Shown: positions 44,385 to 56,005, counted from the first letter of the stretch. The stretch is DNA of 64,000 nucleotides from Tretioscincus oriximinensis (GCA_022410635.1 JAJVDF010000489.1:859276-923275); one strand, 5' to 3'. Program-made: numbers and translations. Notes: generated by a model from the letters alone, not told the origin.

Positions 44385-45010
44385 CAAAAATCNCTTAGGG
44401 AGCATCCAGATTTTTTTTCTTTTTTAGCATTATTTGGTAGTGTTCTAACACGTATTTTTAATCCATCTTCAGTCCTGAAAAACTAGACTAAACCAGGAAA
44501 TATATATATATATCAGAACAACGCAGGATTTTATCATTACAGCATGATAAAGGATTTATCCATTTATTGCTGTCTGCCTACATGCACAAAGAAAGTTCCT
44601 GACTTTGCTGTGAAACCCATAATTCTTTGCTTGTAATTGGATGATCCATGTTCCCACTTATCTATTTTGATTCATTGTTGATTCTCCATGTTCCTGTGTG
44701 GAACAAGGAAAGAAAAAAAACATCATNGTGTGCATTTGTTGTGAAGCTGCTAGTACTATATCATGGATTTTTCATTCAGCAAGGTTGCTTTTTCTGTGTA
44801 AATTCTACATGATTGTCAGATAATCAAATTCCTGCAGTCACCAGTCTCCCTGAAAATCATGCAAACCATCAATTCTTGCATAGCAGTCCATACAGCACCA
44901 CTGTAATAGCCACCAGAGTGAAAAGTGCTAGAAGACTTCTTTAAAGAGCTATGAGGAAATAGTACAAGGAAGAGCCATTTCAGCACTGCCGTAAATGCAA
45001 TAGAGGTAAC
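44385..45010 (+). repeat. Dispersed repeat of unknown type, copy 2
   Basis: This parallels 32870-33245. The clearest match is agacttctttaaagagctat followed by the gcactgccgtaaatgcaat region. Longer than copy 1 because of extra internal sequence. Type unknown. Confidence 0.4.
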
Positions 45011-45393
45011 ATTATTCCAGAATATTCAACTNTACCAATATAGATAAGGGATGTCTGACTTCAACTGTAGTGTGGTTCTTTTTAACTATAAGCTATAATA
45101 TTTTTGGTAGGATTTACATGGTTGAAACCTTACATCTCCTCTGCTAAAATTGCAAAAGGGGAATCCCCAGCTTTGATTCCAACAGGCTTCAATTTTTACA
45201 CTGTAAAAGTATAATTGAGATTGTATGATAAGGTCCAAGTAAATAAAGTGGGGGTGGGGGAGGTCATATATGGATCTGGAACTACACCCAGTCTGCTTGT
45301 TTTTGCTTTTGAAAGTGATCTTGTTTTTGTGATTGTACTTATCACCATCTGCCTGTGGTGGTGTTTCATTGGACTTTATATTTTACTGTAATT

Positions 45394-45582
45394 TAGGCTG
45401 ACCAGATGACCCCTTGGGGGGGGGGTTGAAAACCCGGCTTTGGGGTGCCTCCCAGTTTTTTCTGAGGAAATTATTTCAAAAATGTTTTTGCATTTTAATC
45501 TTTTTTCCTCATAAAAAAATGGGACACACCCCAAAAATGGGTTTTCATCCCCACCCCCAAAAGGGATCATCTGGTCAGCCTA
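45394..45582. mobile_element. Palindromic MITE, family B, copy 3
   Basis: The best-kept termini of the family: taggctgaccagatgacccc at the left and gggatcatctggtcagccta at the right. Internal arms ggggtgcctcccag and gggacacaccccaaa are present. Flanks share only the word taatt. No coding capacity. Confidence 0.85.
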
Positions 45583-46562
45583 CATAATTTTGTGGTTTTT
45601 CTTCTTTTTATANGGCATCTCCTTCCCTTCTGAAATCAAGGTTTGAACCAAGTGAAGGAAGAAGAAGTAGCTTCCACTCTCTAAAGGTTGTGGCTGAGGA
45701 TTCCTTTGCTACAATACTGATAAGTTGGATCATCTGAAGTTGTGAAGAAAGCACTCTGCTGCTTTAAAATAATTGATTAAATAACTGATTAATGTGTAAG
45801 GCCAAGTTCAAAATTTAACATTGAATGTTATGTGCTTTGACCCTTTCAGAAGGTAGCTTATAACTTACTGTAAATTTGCTCATGCTATATTACTTGAAAA
45901 GGCCCTGAAAACCTGTATGTCAGAATTCAGTAGATCTCATTGTTTCGTAATTATGCGGCATGTTAATGAGATGCATGAATATGTTCCACTTTAACTGTGT
46001 TTGACATTTGCCAAGTGCCTAGGGGATACAGATGAGGGAAGGAGGCATAAAGAAAGGGTCAGTGCTTGAGGGCAACTTGCATGTATACGTTATTACTTTG
46101 ATCACATATTTATGAGCAGGGAAAGCAATAAGGGAGATATTCACCACATGGCACACACATGGAAGTTGGAAAGTCCAGCCTGAGTTATTTTCTTTCCAAT
46201 CCAACATTCTCTTATGGTGATTAGCTCATATGCTAAATAGTGTTTACTGCTGGTTCTCTCTGAAGTTTCTGCTTCATCTCTAATCTTTTTATCTAGGACC
46301 AGGAAGAGAAAGGGTTAACCTTACCACAAGGCAGATTGTCCTGCAGTTCCTATGGCATCTGGATGTTATCTAAGGTAGCTAAGGTAAGGTCTGAAAGTGC
46401 AGCAGTAAAAAAGACTGCCATAGTCCTGCTATATTTTTTTTCTTTACTGGAGACCTTAGTTTTTCCATGTTGACACACCCTGTCNTAAATCCTAAATGAA
46501 CCCAGAGAATCCAGGAATGTTTAAAGTACAAATATGAAATTTAAACACAACATGTAAATTGA
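45583..46562. promoter_or_regulatory. Non-coding, with a candidate conserved block at 45790-46020
   Basis: The part 45930-46010 (gtttcgtaattatgcggcat, gttaatgagatgcatgaata) is rich in POU- and homeodomain-type words and shows no repeat similarity. The rest is unassigned. Texture-based call. Confidence 0.3.
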
Positions 46563-46765
46563 TATTAATTTGTTTATTTGTACTTATATCCTGCCCTATA
46601 CCCGAAGGTCTCAGGGCAGCCAACCAAAGGCGCGGCACATACTTTCTCCACAACAGACACCCTGTGAATTATGTGGGTCTGAGAGAGTTCTAAAGAACTG
46701 TGACAGGCCCAAGGTCAACCATCTGACTTTCATGGAGGAGTGGGGAATTGAACCGGGAGACTAAT
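46563..46765 (-). mobile_element. tRNA-derived SINE (family 1), 5'-truncated, minus strand
   Basis: The plus strand begins with the reverse L2-type tail (atcctgccctatacccgaag, gtctcagggcagccaacc). It then has caacagacaccctgtg, ccaaggtcaaccatctgact and ggggaattgaaccggg. These are the reverse complement of the SINE at 55771-56041. It stops right at the B box (ggttcaattcc), so the A box half is missing. Confidence 0.8.
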
Positions 46766-47794
46766 TTTTTATAAATTAATATAAAAGCCTAAGGGTTTAA
46801 AATATACTATAGAAGAATTTACCAAACTCCAATTTTACAGCAATAAAATCATTAAAATGATCCAGAATGCTAGAGAGGAAATGTTTGCTTGATTACATCT
46901 CTGCTTGTTGTTCCTGAAACTTCTGTTTGTCCAAGAAAATACCTACTGCCACCATATCTCCATTTCTGATGGCATTGGGTGCCTCATGGCAAGTGAGTCA
47001 TCCCCTTGCTGATGCAATTACAAGTGTGGTTTCTCATACTCTGTATGGAGGAGTGACATGATTCTGTACTTTCTTCTAAATTAGAGACAAAAGTACAGAA
47101 TCATGGCTTTTATAGATATAATATCTATTATTCTGCTTGATTAACATCTTCCAACAGTTCAAGTTTGTTTTGTTAAATGAACACACTGACACCTGGTCTA
47201 CAAGAAGATGAGGGGTTGCTAAAATATAAAATATAAAAAGGAAGCAAGCAGAAGNGAGGATGCTTCCTTGTTTCAGTCTAGCAGAGGACTCATTTCAGCT
47301 GTTCACCAAATTGCATTGCCAAAATTGGTTTCTCTAGGATTCTGATCCCAGGAAATTTGTTCATAAGCACCAGAGACCTTGTAGGGGATCTGAATTATCA
47401 CAGAAACTTCAAAGCAGCATGGGAATTATTCAGGAATACCAGGATCATTGTTTGTGGACAACTGAACTGTTCTAGCTGTGAACAGTTCTAGTATAACTGT
47501 TCTAACTGCAGAGGTACAGCTCAGCTTAATGCAGAAACAGTATTANAGAGATCACATCTCTCTCACCACATCTTGTTAATGTTTTACATTTTATCTGAAA
47601 TATTCTTATTTCCTAAAATCTGAGAATGAAGTGATAAAATGGAGACCANGAAGTTTTGACTTCTGAAAAAAATGAGTTAAATGCCTCAACTGGCAAGCAA
47701 GTAAACTAAGAGTTCTCCCACATCAAAGGCTCCTAAAAAGCTCCACACACATGGTATAAGAGGACAGACNTTCAAAAGGTGACGTTTGAAAGGT
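46766..47794. other. Non-coding, nothing recognised
   Basis: AT-rich unassigned sequence. Confidence 0.5.
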
Positions 47795-48190
47795 AATCTG
47801 ATTGAAGTATACAAAATCATGCATGGGATGGATAGGGTGAATAGATAAAAAATGCTTTCTCTATCACAAAACACTAGGCACTCCTTAAAACTGATGGGTA
47901 GAAAAGTGAGGGCCTGTGGAATTTACCTCCTGAAGAGGTAGTGGTAGCTAACAGCTTAGATTGTTTCAAGACAGGACTAGACAGGTTTATGGACACCAAG
48001 GGTATACATGGGTACTAGGATGGATGTCTGGATGTTGCCTCCGGGATGGAGCAACAGGCAGGACTCCTGAAATACCATTGNAGGGAGTCATGAACAGGGC
48101 ATGTTTTGCTTTCCTCTGTTCAGACTGAATGCTGGACTAGATGGGCTGTGGCCTGATCCAGTACATCTCCTCTTATGTTTTTATGTTCTA
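47795..48190 (+). mobile_element. CR1-like LINE 3' UTR, plus strand
   Basis: aaaatcatgcatgggatgga, ctatcacaaaacactaggca, gaatttacctcctgaagagg, caagacaggactagacaggt, gcctccgggatggagcaaca, tggactagatgggctgtggc and a terminal tcttatgtttttatgttct. This is the longest copy of the family and gives its 3' end orientation: the terminal repeat is of the type ttatgttc. Confidence 0.8.
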
Positions 48191-48949
48191 AGAGCTAAGA
48201 GTTCAGAAACTTCTGCATGAATACCATTGAAGACCAGGCATGAACATTAGTGAGCAATATTCTTTGCTCTAGGAAAGTGAATACATTAAAACTGATAAAA
48301 CTGGTTAGTTTATTCCATGTTAACTGCAGTAGTTCATGCTAAGATGGCGCAATCATGCAAATGTAATATTGCTTTTCCAGAGAGTGCAGTAGGAGGCTCT
48401 ATGCTGCAATTCATCCACTCTCCATTTCATCAAATCACAGGTGGGTTTGAGACTCTCTATTGGCTTCGTATGTTAGCTAGTTAGCTTCAAAGTTGCAGCA
48501 GTCCTCAGAATTTGAAGAGAATTTGAAGTTGATGTAAAGGTAAATGACCAACGTCATCTGAATAGTGGATCTCTTGTATCCACATCCACTATCACACAAA
48601 ACCAGTCTTCNAGCATATACTTTGATTCTAACTAGGCAGCGTCAGCACAGATGTAGACCTGATACATGTGGTCTACTATTAATGTAGTTTGGGGGATCTT
48701 AGCACAGATCTGATCTTTATTAGAGGTAGTCCCATGCAGACAATGTGAACTAGTGAGCTTCTCAAATCAGATTAGTAAGACTGTAATAAAAGGCCAAAGG
48801 TTCCTTGTGTTTAAATCCTTACCAATACAGCTCAAATTTTGACCCCAATTTTCCCAACTCCTGCTCCTTCCACTCTATGGTACTCCNAAACTCTGCTCTG
48901 TCAAGAAACAAATTTCTTCTGCTGTGTATCTGGTTATAATCTCAAAGGC
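48191..48949. other. Non-coding, nothing recognised
   Basis: Unassigned sequence. Confidence 0.5.
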
Positions 48950-49255
48950 TGTAACAAAGTCAACTGTCAAAATCCCATCATGCTGCTGCCCTGCAGCTGA
49001 ATCTAGAGGCCCTTTGTCAGCTGTTTTACCCAATCAAATAGAGACAAAGAGTCCTTTGATGCCCTGCCGTTACCCAGTCAATCTACACTGAAGCAGATGT
49101 GGAAATCTAACAAGAAAAGGTATAATTTGATTTCGAATCCGGTGCAGCCTGCGTCTATGTAAAAATTAAATCGATCCCTCCTGTCACCATGAAACAAATA
49201 AAATGACTGATTTTCAAATTTGGTCTTTGACAGATGCAGAATATTTTATTACTCT
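48950..49255. promoter_or_regulatory. Candidate conserved non-coding element
   Basis: Repeat-free and dense in developmental motif words: ggccctttgtcagctgtttt (TCF-like plus CAGCTG E-box), gagtcctttgatgccctgcc (TCF/LEF CTTTGAT), ttgatttcgaatccggtgca, aattaaatcgatccctcctg (ATCGAT) and ggtctttgacagatgcag (TALE-type TGACAG). No reading frame of interest. Conservation is not tested. Confidence 0.4.
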
Positions 49256-49734
49256 TCCCCCTCTCTTTTCTAAACTTAAACTTAGATCATATAGCATGTT
49301 TCTTTGGAAACACTTAAGTAGCAAATATCAGAAATTATTTTAAATGTCTTGGTTCATAACCATACATTACCATTCTTCCTTTTTAAAAAAAAATAGATAT
49401 ATATTTCAAATAATATTTCTGTCTATAAAGAAACGGGCATTTTTTTCTTTTCTATAGTAAAGGTAAAAAAATCGCTACAGTTTTCAAGGAATGATACATC
49501 TGCATTAAAATATATTTGTCATAATCATATTTTTAAAAATAAGATGTCTTTCCGCACTGGGTTAGTACATCAGATCTAGATAGCCTTTTTAATTTCTCAT
49601 TGTCTACACTGGACAATACGTAAGAGTGGACCACACTGCAAAAGTGATTCCATAATGTTCTTCATGCATACACTTGCAACACGCAGCATTTCAGACTGGA
49701 GTACCAGACCAGCCACTGATATGATTATGACAGA

Positions 49735-50478
49735 TACAGTGCCTTGCAAACGTATTCATTCCCCTCGAACGTTTCCACATTCTTTTACATTACACTCATG
49801 AACTCAAACTTATTTTGGGGGGGGATTTTAAGTGATAGACCAACACAAAGTAGCAAGTATGTGTGAAGTGAAAAGAAAATGATACACGGATTGTAAAAAT
49901 CTGGAAAGTGTTGTGTGCATTTGTATTCAGCCCCCTGTACTNCGATACCCCTAAATAAAATCCACTATGACGAATTGCCATCAGAAGTCACTTAATTAGT
50001 TAATAGAGTCCATCTGTGTGTAGTTTATTCTTAGTATAACTAAAACTGTTCTGTGAGGGCCTTAGAAGTCTGTTAGGAGAACATTACTGATCAAACAGCA
50101 TCACCAAAACCAATGAACACATCAGACAAGTCAGGGATAATGTTTTGGAGAAGTTTAAAGCAGGATTAGACTGTGTTACAAAATCCCAAACTCTGAATAT
50201 TTCATGGAGCACAGTTCAATCCATCATCCAAAAAATGGAAGGAATATGGCATAACTGCAAACTTACCAAGACATGGCCAACAACCTAAACTGACAGCTCA
50301 CGCAAGGAAAATACTAATCAGAGTAGTGGCCAAGAGGCCCAGGGTCAATCTGGAAAAACTGCAGAGATCCACAATTGGTGTGGGAGAATCAGTCCACAGG
50401 GCAACAATTAGTTGCATACACCACAAGGCTGTANTCAAAGAGTAGCAAGAAGAAAACCATTTTGAAAGTAAGCCATAA
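49735..50478 (+). mobile_element. Tc1-like DNA transposon, 5' half
   Basis: TA at 49735-49736 is followed by cagtgccttgcaaacgtatt, the terminal inverted repeat typical of fish-type Tc1 elements. The 5' UTR (ttgtattcagccccctgtac and the rest) and the start of the transposase gene follow. It breaks off near 50478, and the catalytic half and right terminus are missing. No TA-flanked right end was found. Confidence 0.85.
50113..50478 (+). pseudogene. Tc1-type transposase, amino-terminal DNA-binding region
   Basis: Tc1 transposases bind their own ends through two helix-turn-helix domains and cut with a DD34E catalytic domain. Here one frame reads H-I-R-Q-V-R-D-N-V, K-F-K-A-G-L, and L-N-I-S-W-S-T-V-Q-S-I-I-Q-K (first helix-turn-helix). 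After a one-base shift near 50236 another frame reads E-Y-G-I-T-A-N-L-P-R-H-G-Q, A-K-R-P-R-V-N-L, and G-E-S-V-H-R-A-T-I-S. Both match the order in Tc1 family proteins. In-frame stops appear near 50445. The catalytic domain is absent, so the copy is dead. Confidence 0.8.
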
Positions 50479-51479
50479 AAAGCTCTATTTCAAAATAAGG
50501 CCTTAAAACTAAAGCCTAGAATGGGTTGACACCCCAGAGATTAAAATATTTAACTCACCTTCTGGAATGCCAGTGGGAGGCTTATTTGGTGGGCTTATTT
50601 TGAAATAAGGCCCTAAAAGAGGCAAATTGTTTTCTTTCTGCTTCCTCCTTTAGGACATCTCCTAAAATGGCAATTGGGCTGGCAGNTTTCTCCTTGGAAA
50701 CCTCGTAGCAGAAGCCCAAAATGGCATCATTCCAAACACCATTCCCAGAAGCAGAGACTGGAAATGGTGAGACTGAACTCAGCAACAATACAGCCAGAGC
50801 TGTTGATTTACCTGTAATCAGGCAGTGTGTGCCAAATTAAAACAATGCTGAAGGTAAGCTAAATTATCCTTATCATCAATCCCTATGGGATGGAGTGGGG
50901 CAACCCTATAATGGTGCCCACCAGCCAGCTCTGTTCTTGCTATACTTCCAATGAGAACAATGGTTGCAGGAAATCAGTTTCTAATGATAGAATTATGGTC
51001 CATCTCAGAAGCTAGACAATGCAAAGAACAATGGTTAGTCTTTCAAAGGAAAGGTAGTAGATTGCACTACATGAGGGGAAGTCTCATGAGATTTCAAGCA
51101 TTAAAATGCCCAAATGATTGTGCACATAGGCTGATAAAAATGACAGCGTAAGCACTTTATCGTGCAATAAAGAGAAATGTTAAAAATAAAGAGAGAGCAG
51201 TAAGGATGTAGTTCATGTATCATTGTTTCTGTAATCTGTTGATCTAAAGGTTCAATGATTGTCATAATGGAAATTTGAGATTTTTCCCTCCCATTCTTAG
51301 CTCACCATGTCAATATTGAGTTGCTTATTTATGACAATTATCTAAACTCTAAACATTTGTGAATGCTATTTCTGTTGAAGAAAATCTTCTGTAGTCTTTG
51401 TAATTTTCCTTTCCATATTCACTTGTTCTTGTATTAGGGATGATTTTTCAACTTTCTGAAGCACAGTGCAGACAATTCA
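50479..51479. other. Non-coding; inverted repeat at 50485-50625
   Basis: tatttcaaaataaggcctta at 50485 and the inverted gggcttattttgaaataagg near 50596 bracket about 110 bases. The AAAATAAGGCC words recall MITE family C. The rest is unassigned. Confidence 0.4.
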
Positions 51480-51990
51480 TTCTAATTGTCTAGGGAATAA
51501 TGCTTATTTATAGGGCCTTTTTTCATCTTTTGAATTTTCCAGTAGCCTGACTAAAGTGAGCACAGGAGAGGTTAATTAGNTCAAGCAAAGCATGTGAAGC
51601 TGGAGTTTACTTCACCCTCATTTATCAATGGCATGCAGGAAAAGAGTGTTCAGGACTGTTGTAAAACATACTGCAAACTGGTGATTAACTCCAGGGCTGT
51701 CAACTTTCTGACAGATGCTTATTGGGCATCTTATCCTTTGTTGCATTGTTAATTGGTTGCCCCATTTCTCCTCAAACCAGTAAAATATCCACAAAGTCTT
51801 AACATCTCGATTGTACTCTGCATTATTATTTTCTTATTACAGTTCCATAAATGTAAAGGTTGCCATGTNAGGTCATTGGAGTTGCTTGCATGAAGCCATT
51901 GCAATCTCCATTAAATGTTTTAAACAAATAAAGCAGTAAATCTGATTTCATACACAGCAATATCTAACAGATGCAGCAGCAGAATTTTAT
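51480..51990. promoter_or_regulatory. Candidate conserved non-coding element
   Basis: Repeat-free block with gcttatttatagggcctttt, gaggttaattag, catttatcaatggcatgcag, gacagatgcttattgggcat, cctttgttgcattgttaatt (SOX-like word beside a homeodomain word) and gcagaattttattgttatg. No coding frame. Texture-based call. Confidence 0.4.
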
Positions 51991-52101
51991 TGTTATGTTC
52001 TTTTCCCTAACAGACCAATGTTCATTAAACTTGGGAGTGATGTGCAGTATGTACTTGAAAAGAAATAGGTCATACAAACAGTACATGATAACAGTTTAGA
52101 A
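51991..52101. other. Non-coding spacer
   Basis: Nothing recognised apart from the left target duplication gtttagaa of the next element. Confidence 0.5.
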
Positions 52102-52279
52102 CAGTGGTTCCCAAGCATTTTTTTGTTTACATTTCCCTTGGCAACCCATTTTCATAAACTGTACCCTTCACATGGACAAAATATTTGTAATAAGTACAGT
52201 CTACAATATACTATTATTATTCAATTTATTTTTGGTTTGTACCTCTGGGAATACACATGCCAGCAGTTGAGAATCACTC
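52102..52279. mobile_element. Non-autonomous hAT element
   Basis: cagtggttcccaagc at the left and gttgagaatcactc at the right are the classic hAT termini (CAGTGGTTC...GAACCACTG, diverged). Flanking octamers gtttagaa (52094-52101) and cttgagaa (52280-52287) agree at six of eight positions and both fit the hAT target pattern nTnnnnAn. 178 bases, no coding capacity. Confidence 0.8.
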
Positions 52280-52616
52280 CTTGAGAAGGTGGTTGTGAAA
52301 AGTAGATGAGCCAAAATATCCTGCTTAGGGGGTGTTTTTTTAAGTCTTATACTGCTTTGTTTCTGTGGGCATATAATCATTTTCTCAACTATTTATTCTA
52401 ACTATATAGTTGAGAGTGAAGATATAATTAAGAAAATATAGAAAATAGATCAAACTCTCCTAGTATCCCTCTGTGCTATCACAGGCTCATGAAAAAAACA
52501 TGGAGGGCAAAAGGAGAATAAAAATGGTTTACAGGCAAAGAGGTTATTTGTGTTATCTAAAGGTCTCAGAATGTCAGCTAAAGTACCTTCAAGACAAGGT
52601 GTATTGGCAATAATTT

Positions 52617-52895
52617 GCTCCCTATGCCAGGAGAGTCCACTGGGCAATACCTCTTTGAGTGACAAGTACAATCTACTTTTTATTCCACCACCAAGGGATC
52701 CACTACACAATACTCCATTAAGGCATGACCTAATTTCCTCCCCTTCACCAGGAGAGTCCATTATGCCATACCCCTCTCAGAAGCAAAGCAGCCTTACTCT
52801 TCCCTCTACTGGGAGAGAACACTACACAATTTCTTTCTCAGACACAATGAAAACCACTCTTTCCCTCCTTCCTACTGTATAATATTCCTCTAAGC
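52617..52895 (+). repeat. Diverged minisatellite, period about 58-63 bases
   Basis: Units carry ccaggagagtcc (ends 52638), accaagggatcc (ends 52701), caccaggagagtcc (ends 52759) and actgggagagaac (ends 52820), each followed by a ctacacaat/tatgccat word and a ctctcaga-type stretch. About four and a half copies are visible. The open frames of 100-110 codons over it simply reflect the repeat. Confidence 0.75.
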
Positions 52896-55004
52896 GCAAT
52901 GTGTTTTCAACACCCAGTTGCATTTCTTCAGAAACAGAGTTTTAAATAAAATAAAATATAAAATAAAACTTTTTCTTTGTTTAAAACATTTAGAACATTT
53001 AACCTCTTTAAAATCACTAATATATATATATATACGATATACTGATATATTTAAAAGACTATAACAAATCAAATAAAACAAGGAAGCAAATGCCTGTTTT
53101 CACATAGAACATCTGGCTGAAAAAATAGATATTTTATATGCTCATACCACTGCTGGGAAGATCTAGTTGCCAATTGCTACAAGATAATAGTCAGCAATTG
53201 TTGATACACACAGCAAATTGTTTCTTGGCACTTATGCCATGATTTCTTTGAACGAGTGTGTTTCTATCATGCTCAAAAAAACACATTTTGATGCTCTCAC
53301 AGTTCTTCTGCAAAGGACATAGTGCAGTTGTCTAGACCAGATCAGTATATATACAAAAGCATTATTCCTTTTCTTCAACAAGCATCAGTACAGTATATAC
53401 CATGGCCTAATCCAGAATTTTAAACATAAAAACACAATATTATGCATGTACACTGACAGCAAACAAAGATCATTTATAATTCTATAAAGCAAACTATTTT
53501 TTAAAAAGACAACAAACTGGATACAACTTCTGCCCACCATCATATAACGTGTTAAAAACCTCAGTGGCATTTTAGTTCTGAAATTACCTGATCCTAAGCC
53601 ACAGTATATATACCTTCATCCTTTCACAAATAAACAATAAAGTCTTTAAATCCACATGGAACAGATGTGCTGACTAAACCAGAAAATAAATTCTGGGCAT
53701 ACTCAGTATGCAATTCTCCCCTGACTAACCAAGAGGTAAATAATAAGAATGTTCTGTATGAGATTCTGCATTTTCTCTCTCTCTTCCTCTTGTGTGGAGT
53801 CTTCTCANGAGATCCTGCCCTACTGCATTTGTGGAATACAAAGGTTTAAGAAGGGGAATAGGGGCCATTTTGCAAAGATGTCTGAAAGAATCGGCAACCA
53901 AGAAATTANAATTCCTTGCACTTTCTTCCTCGTACATGGTGACGCATGGCAAAAACTTCATTTGCACATTGGGCGGAATAATCATGATGTTGTAACATCC
54001 CAGTAAGAACCAGGTAAGAAAATGTCACGTGGAAGAAGCCCTTGTCTATTTATTTAGCATTCTGTAATTTCACAATTCCATTTTGTAACAACTTATGAAA
54101 TGGCTTTGTTTCATCATTTTTCCTGTTTTGGTACAGGCAAAAAAAAATTAAGCTGGTATTCCTTGAGAGAGTGTTCAATGTTCTGGGCACTCTGGGAGTA
54201 CACTGCTCTACAGAACACAAGGGTGTTGCTTAGCAGATGGCTTTTGCTGCAGTAGAATTCCCTCAAGGGTCACCATGTTATTGAAAATTAATACCCAAGC
54301 CAGCTACTAGGATGACTATGCCTGGCAGAAAAATCTTGATTTGATTTGCTTTTGCTTTTTTCTCCTAGAACAGCTTGTACAACAAATAGCNTTCAGCATA
54401 TACAATTTGCTAGTGTGCCAGTTTATCGTCAATAAACCTGTTTGTACTCTAGTCATATNTGCAATCTCCCAGGAAACACAGCTAAACTGCTCACTTTTCA
54501 CTTAAATTGGTTTCAAATTGATTTGAGTGAAGCTTACTTCATGATTAGGTTTATGTAACTATGAAACAGCTTATCATAAAAAATCCTAGCAACGTCAAAA
54601 CATATGCTAAGACATGGCACACTCCCTCTCTTTTACTCTCTAACCCTATGTGTGTGTGTGTTAGAGTAAGGAATATAACTAAACAATAGCCACTATCAGA
54701 CATCTAAGGTATTACATATTGAAAGAGAAGATTTTGATATGATCAACTGATCAATCAATAAACTCAATTCAGTCATTCATTCTAAGAGAAGATTTAGTAA
54801 AAGGTCAGTGGTTCAGTTTAATGGTTAGATGGTTAAACTGAGCATTTCCAGACTACAATTGAAATTGACAGTCATTTTGGGACTTACTAAAAACCAGTAA
54901 CTACATACCTTCTAGAATCCTTGTAGAATAAAGGATTCTGGGGAATTAAAAGCAATGAAACAGGGAGGCCGACAACTGGAGACCAGGTGGCGCTAATCCC
55001 AACA
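52896..55004. other. Non-coding, nothing recognised
   Basis: AT-rich, with a (TA)n at about 53020-53040 and a short (GT)n near 54649-54661. No gene or clear repeat family. Confidence 0.5.
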
Positions 55005-55748
55005 AGAGTCTGACCGAACACGGGTTAGATCACATTATTGTACCTAACATGTGGCAGTAGTGGCAGTGAAAAGGAACTATTTCTCTGCTATCGTTGCATC
55101 CTCAAGCTGCCGTCCAGCAGAGCTCTTTTAAGTGGTGAATGGCCTGATAAGATCTAGCTCAGGAAAGCAAGCGCAAAGGCTATCCAGTATTTATCCAGCT
55201 GTGACAAATTTGTAAGGCACTTTGAGGGCAAAGTTGTTCAGATTTGAGGGGGATTGGATGCCACTCTTGTGAATGGCCCAGGGGAAGTGTCCAGAGAGCT
55301 GTCTGGTCCAGTTATCTTGGATCAGTTTTAATTATTGCACCCTGATGATATGGATAAGTTGCTTCATGGGGTTCGGCCAACCTTGTGCCCTCTGGATCCT
55401 TGCCCTTCCTGACTGATAAAAGCCAACCAGCATTGTATGACCAGGTGGATCCAGGAAGTAGTGAATTCTTCATTGAGGGATGTAGTGGTCACGCCAGTTC
55501 TTAAAGAAACAGTGGTGTGCCCTCTCCTCAAGAAGACTTCCGTGGATCCAGAAGAGTTAAACAACTACCACCCAGTGGCCAACATACCCTTCCTGGGTAA
55601 GGTATTGGAGAGGGCCGTGACTGTTTAACTGCAGGCATGCTCGGAAGAAGCTTGCCAGAAGTTTATTTAGACCCATTTTAATCTGGCTTCAGACCTGGTC
55701 ATGTCAGTACCTTGGTCACCCTGGTTGATGACTTTCTCTGGTGCATCC
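55005..55748 (+). pseudogene. L2 LINE reverse transcriptase, upstream segment (part 1)
   Basis: In shifting frames the sequence reads V-K-R-N-Y-F-S-A-I-V-A-S, R-P-A-E-L-F, then V-V-C-P-L-L-K-K, D-P-E-E-L-N-N-Y, N-I-P-F-L-G-K-V-L-E-R-A and the start of the G-F-R-P-G-H segment. These are the endonuclease-to-reverse-transcriptase linker and first reverse transcriptase motifs of the L2 clade. Multiple stops and frameshifts occur. It breaks off at gttgatgactttctctggtg, where the nested insertions begin, and resumes at 57036. Confidence 0.85.
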
Positions 55749-55770
55749 AGTGTCAGGACCAGTCCTGCTG

Positions 55771-56005
55771 TTTTGTGTAGTGGTTAGAGTGTTGAACTTG
55801 GACCTGGTAGTCTGCCGGTTCGATTCCCCACTCCTCCATGAAAGCCAGATGGTTGACCTTGGGCCAATCACAGTTTTTTAGAACTCTCTCAGCCCCACCT
55901 ACTCCACAGGGTGTCTGTTGTGGAGAAACCAAAAAAAGCTATGTGCGCCACTCTATCGTTGGCTGCCCTGAGACTTTCAGGTATAGGGTAGGATACAAAT
56001 GCAAA

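Noticed and set aside
52450..52882. 103- and 110-codon frames on opposite strands
   Set aside because: Both cover the diverged minisatellite, and repeated peptide words mirror the DNA repeat.
54895..54950. Hairpin agaatccttgtagaataaaggattct as a terminator or miRNA
   Set aside because: The stem is short and isolated, and a terminator of this kind has no role in a vertebrate genome.
55778..55830. A functional tRNA gene
   Set aside because: A and B boxes are present, but the acceptor stem is not formed and the sequence continues into a SINE body with an L2-type tail.
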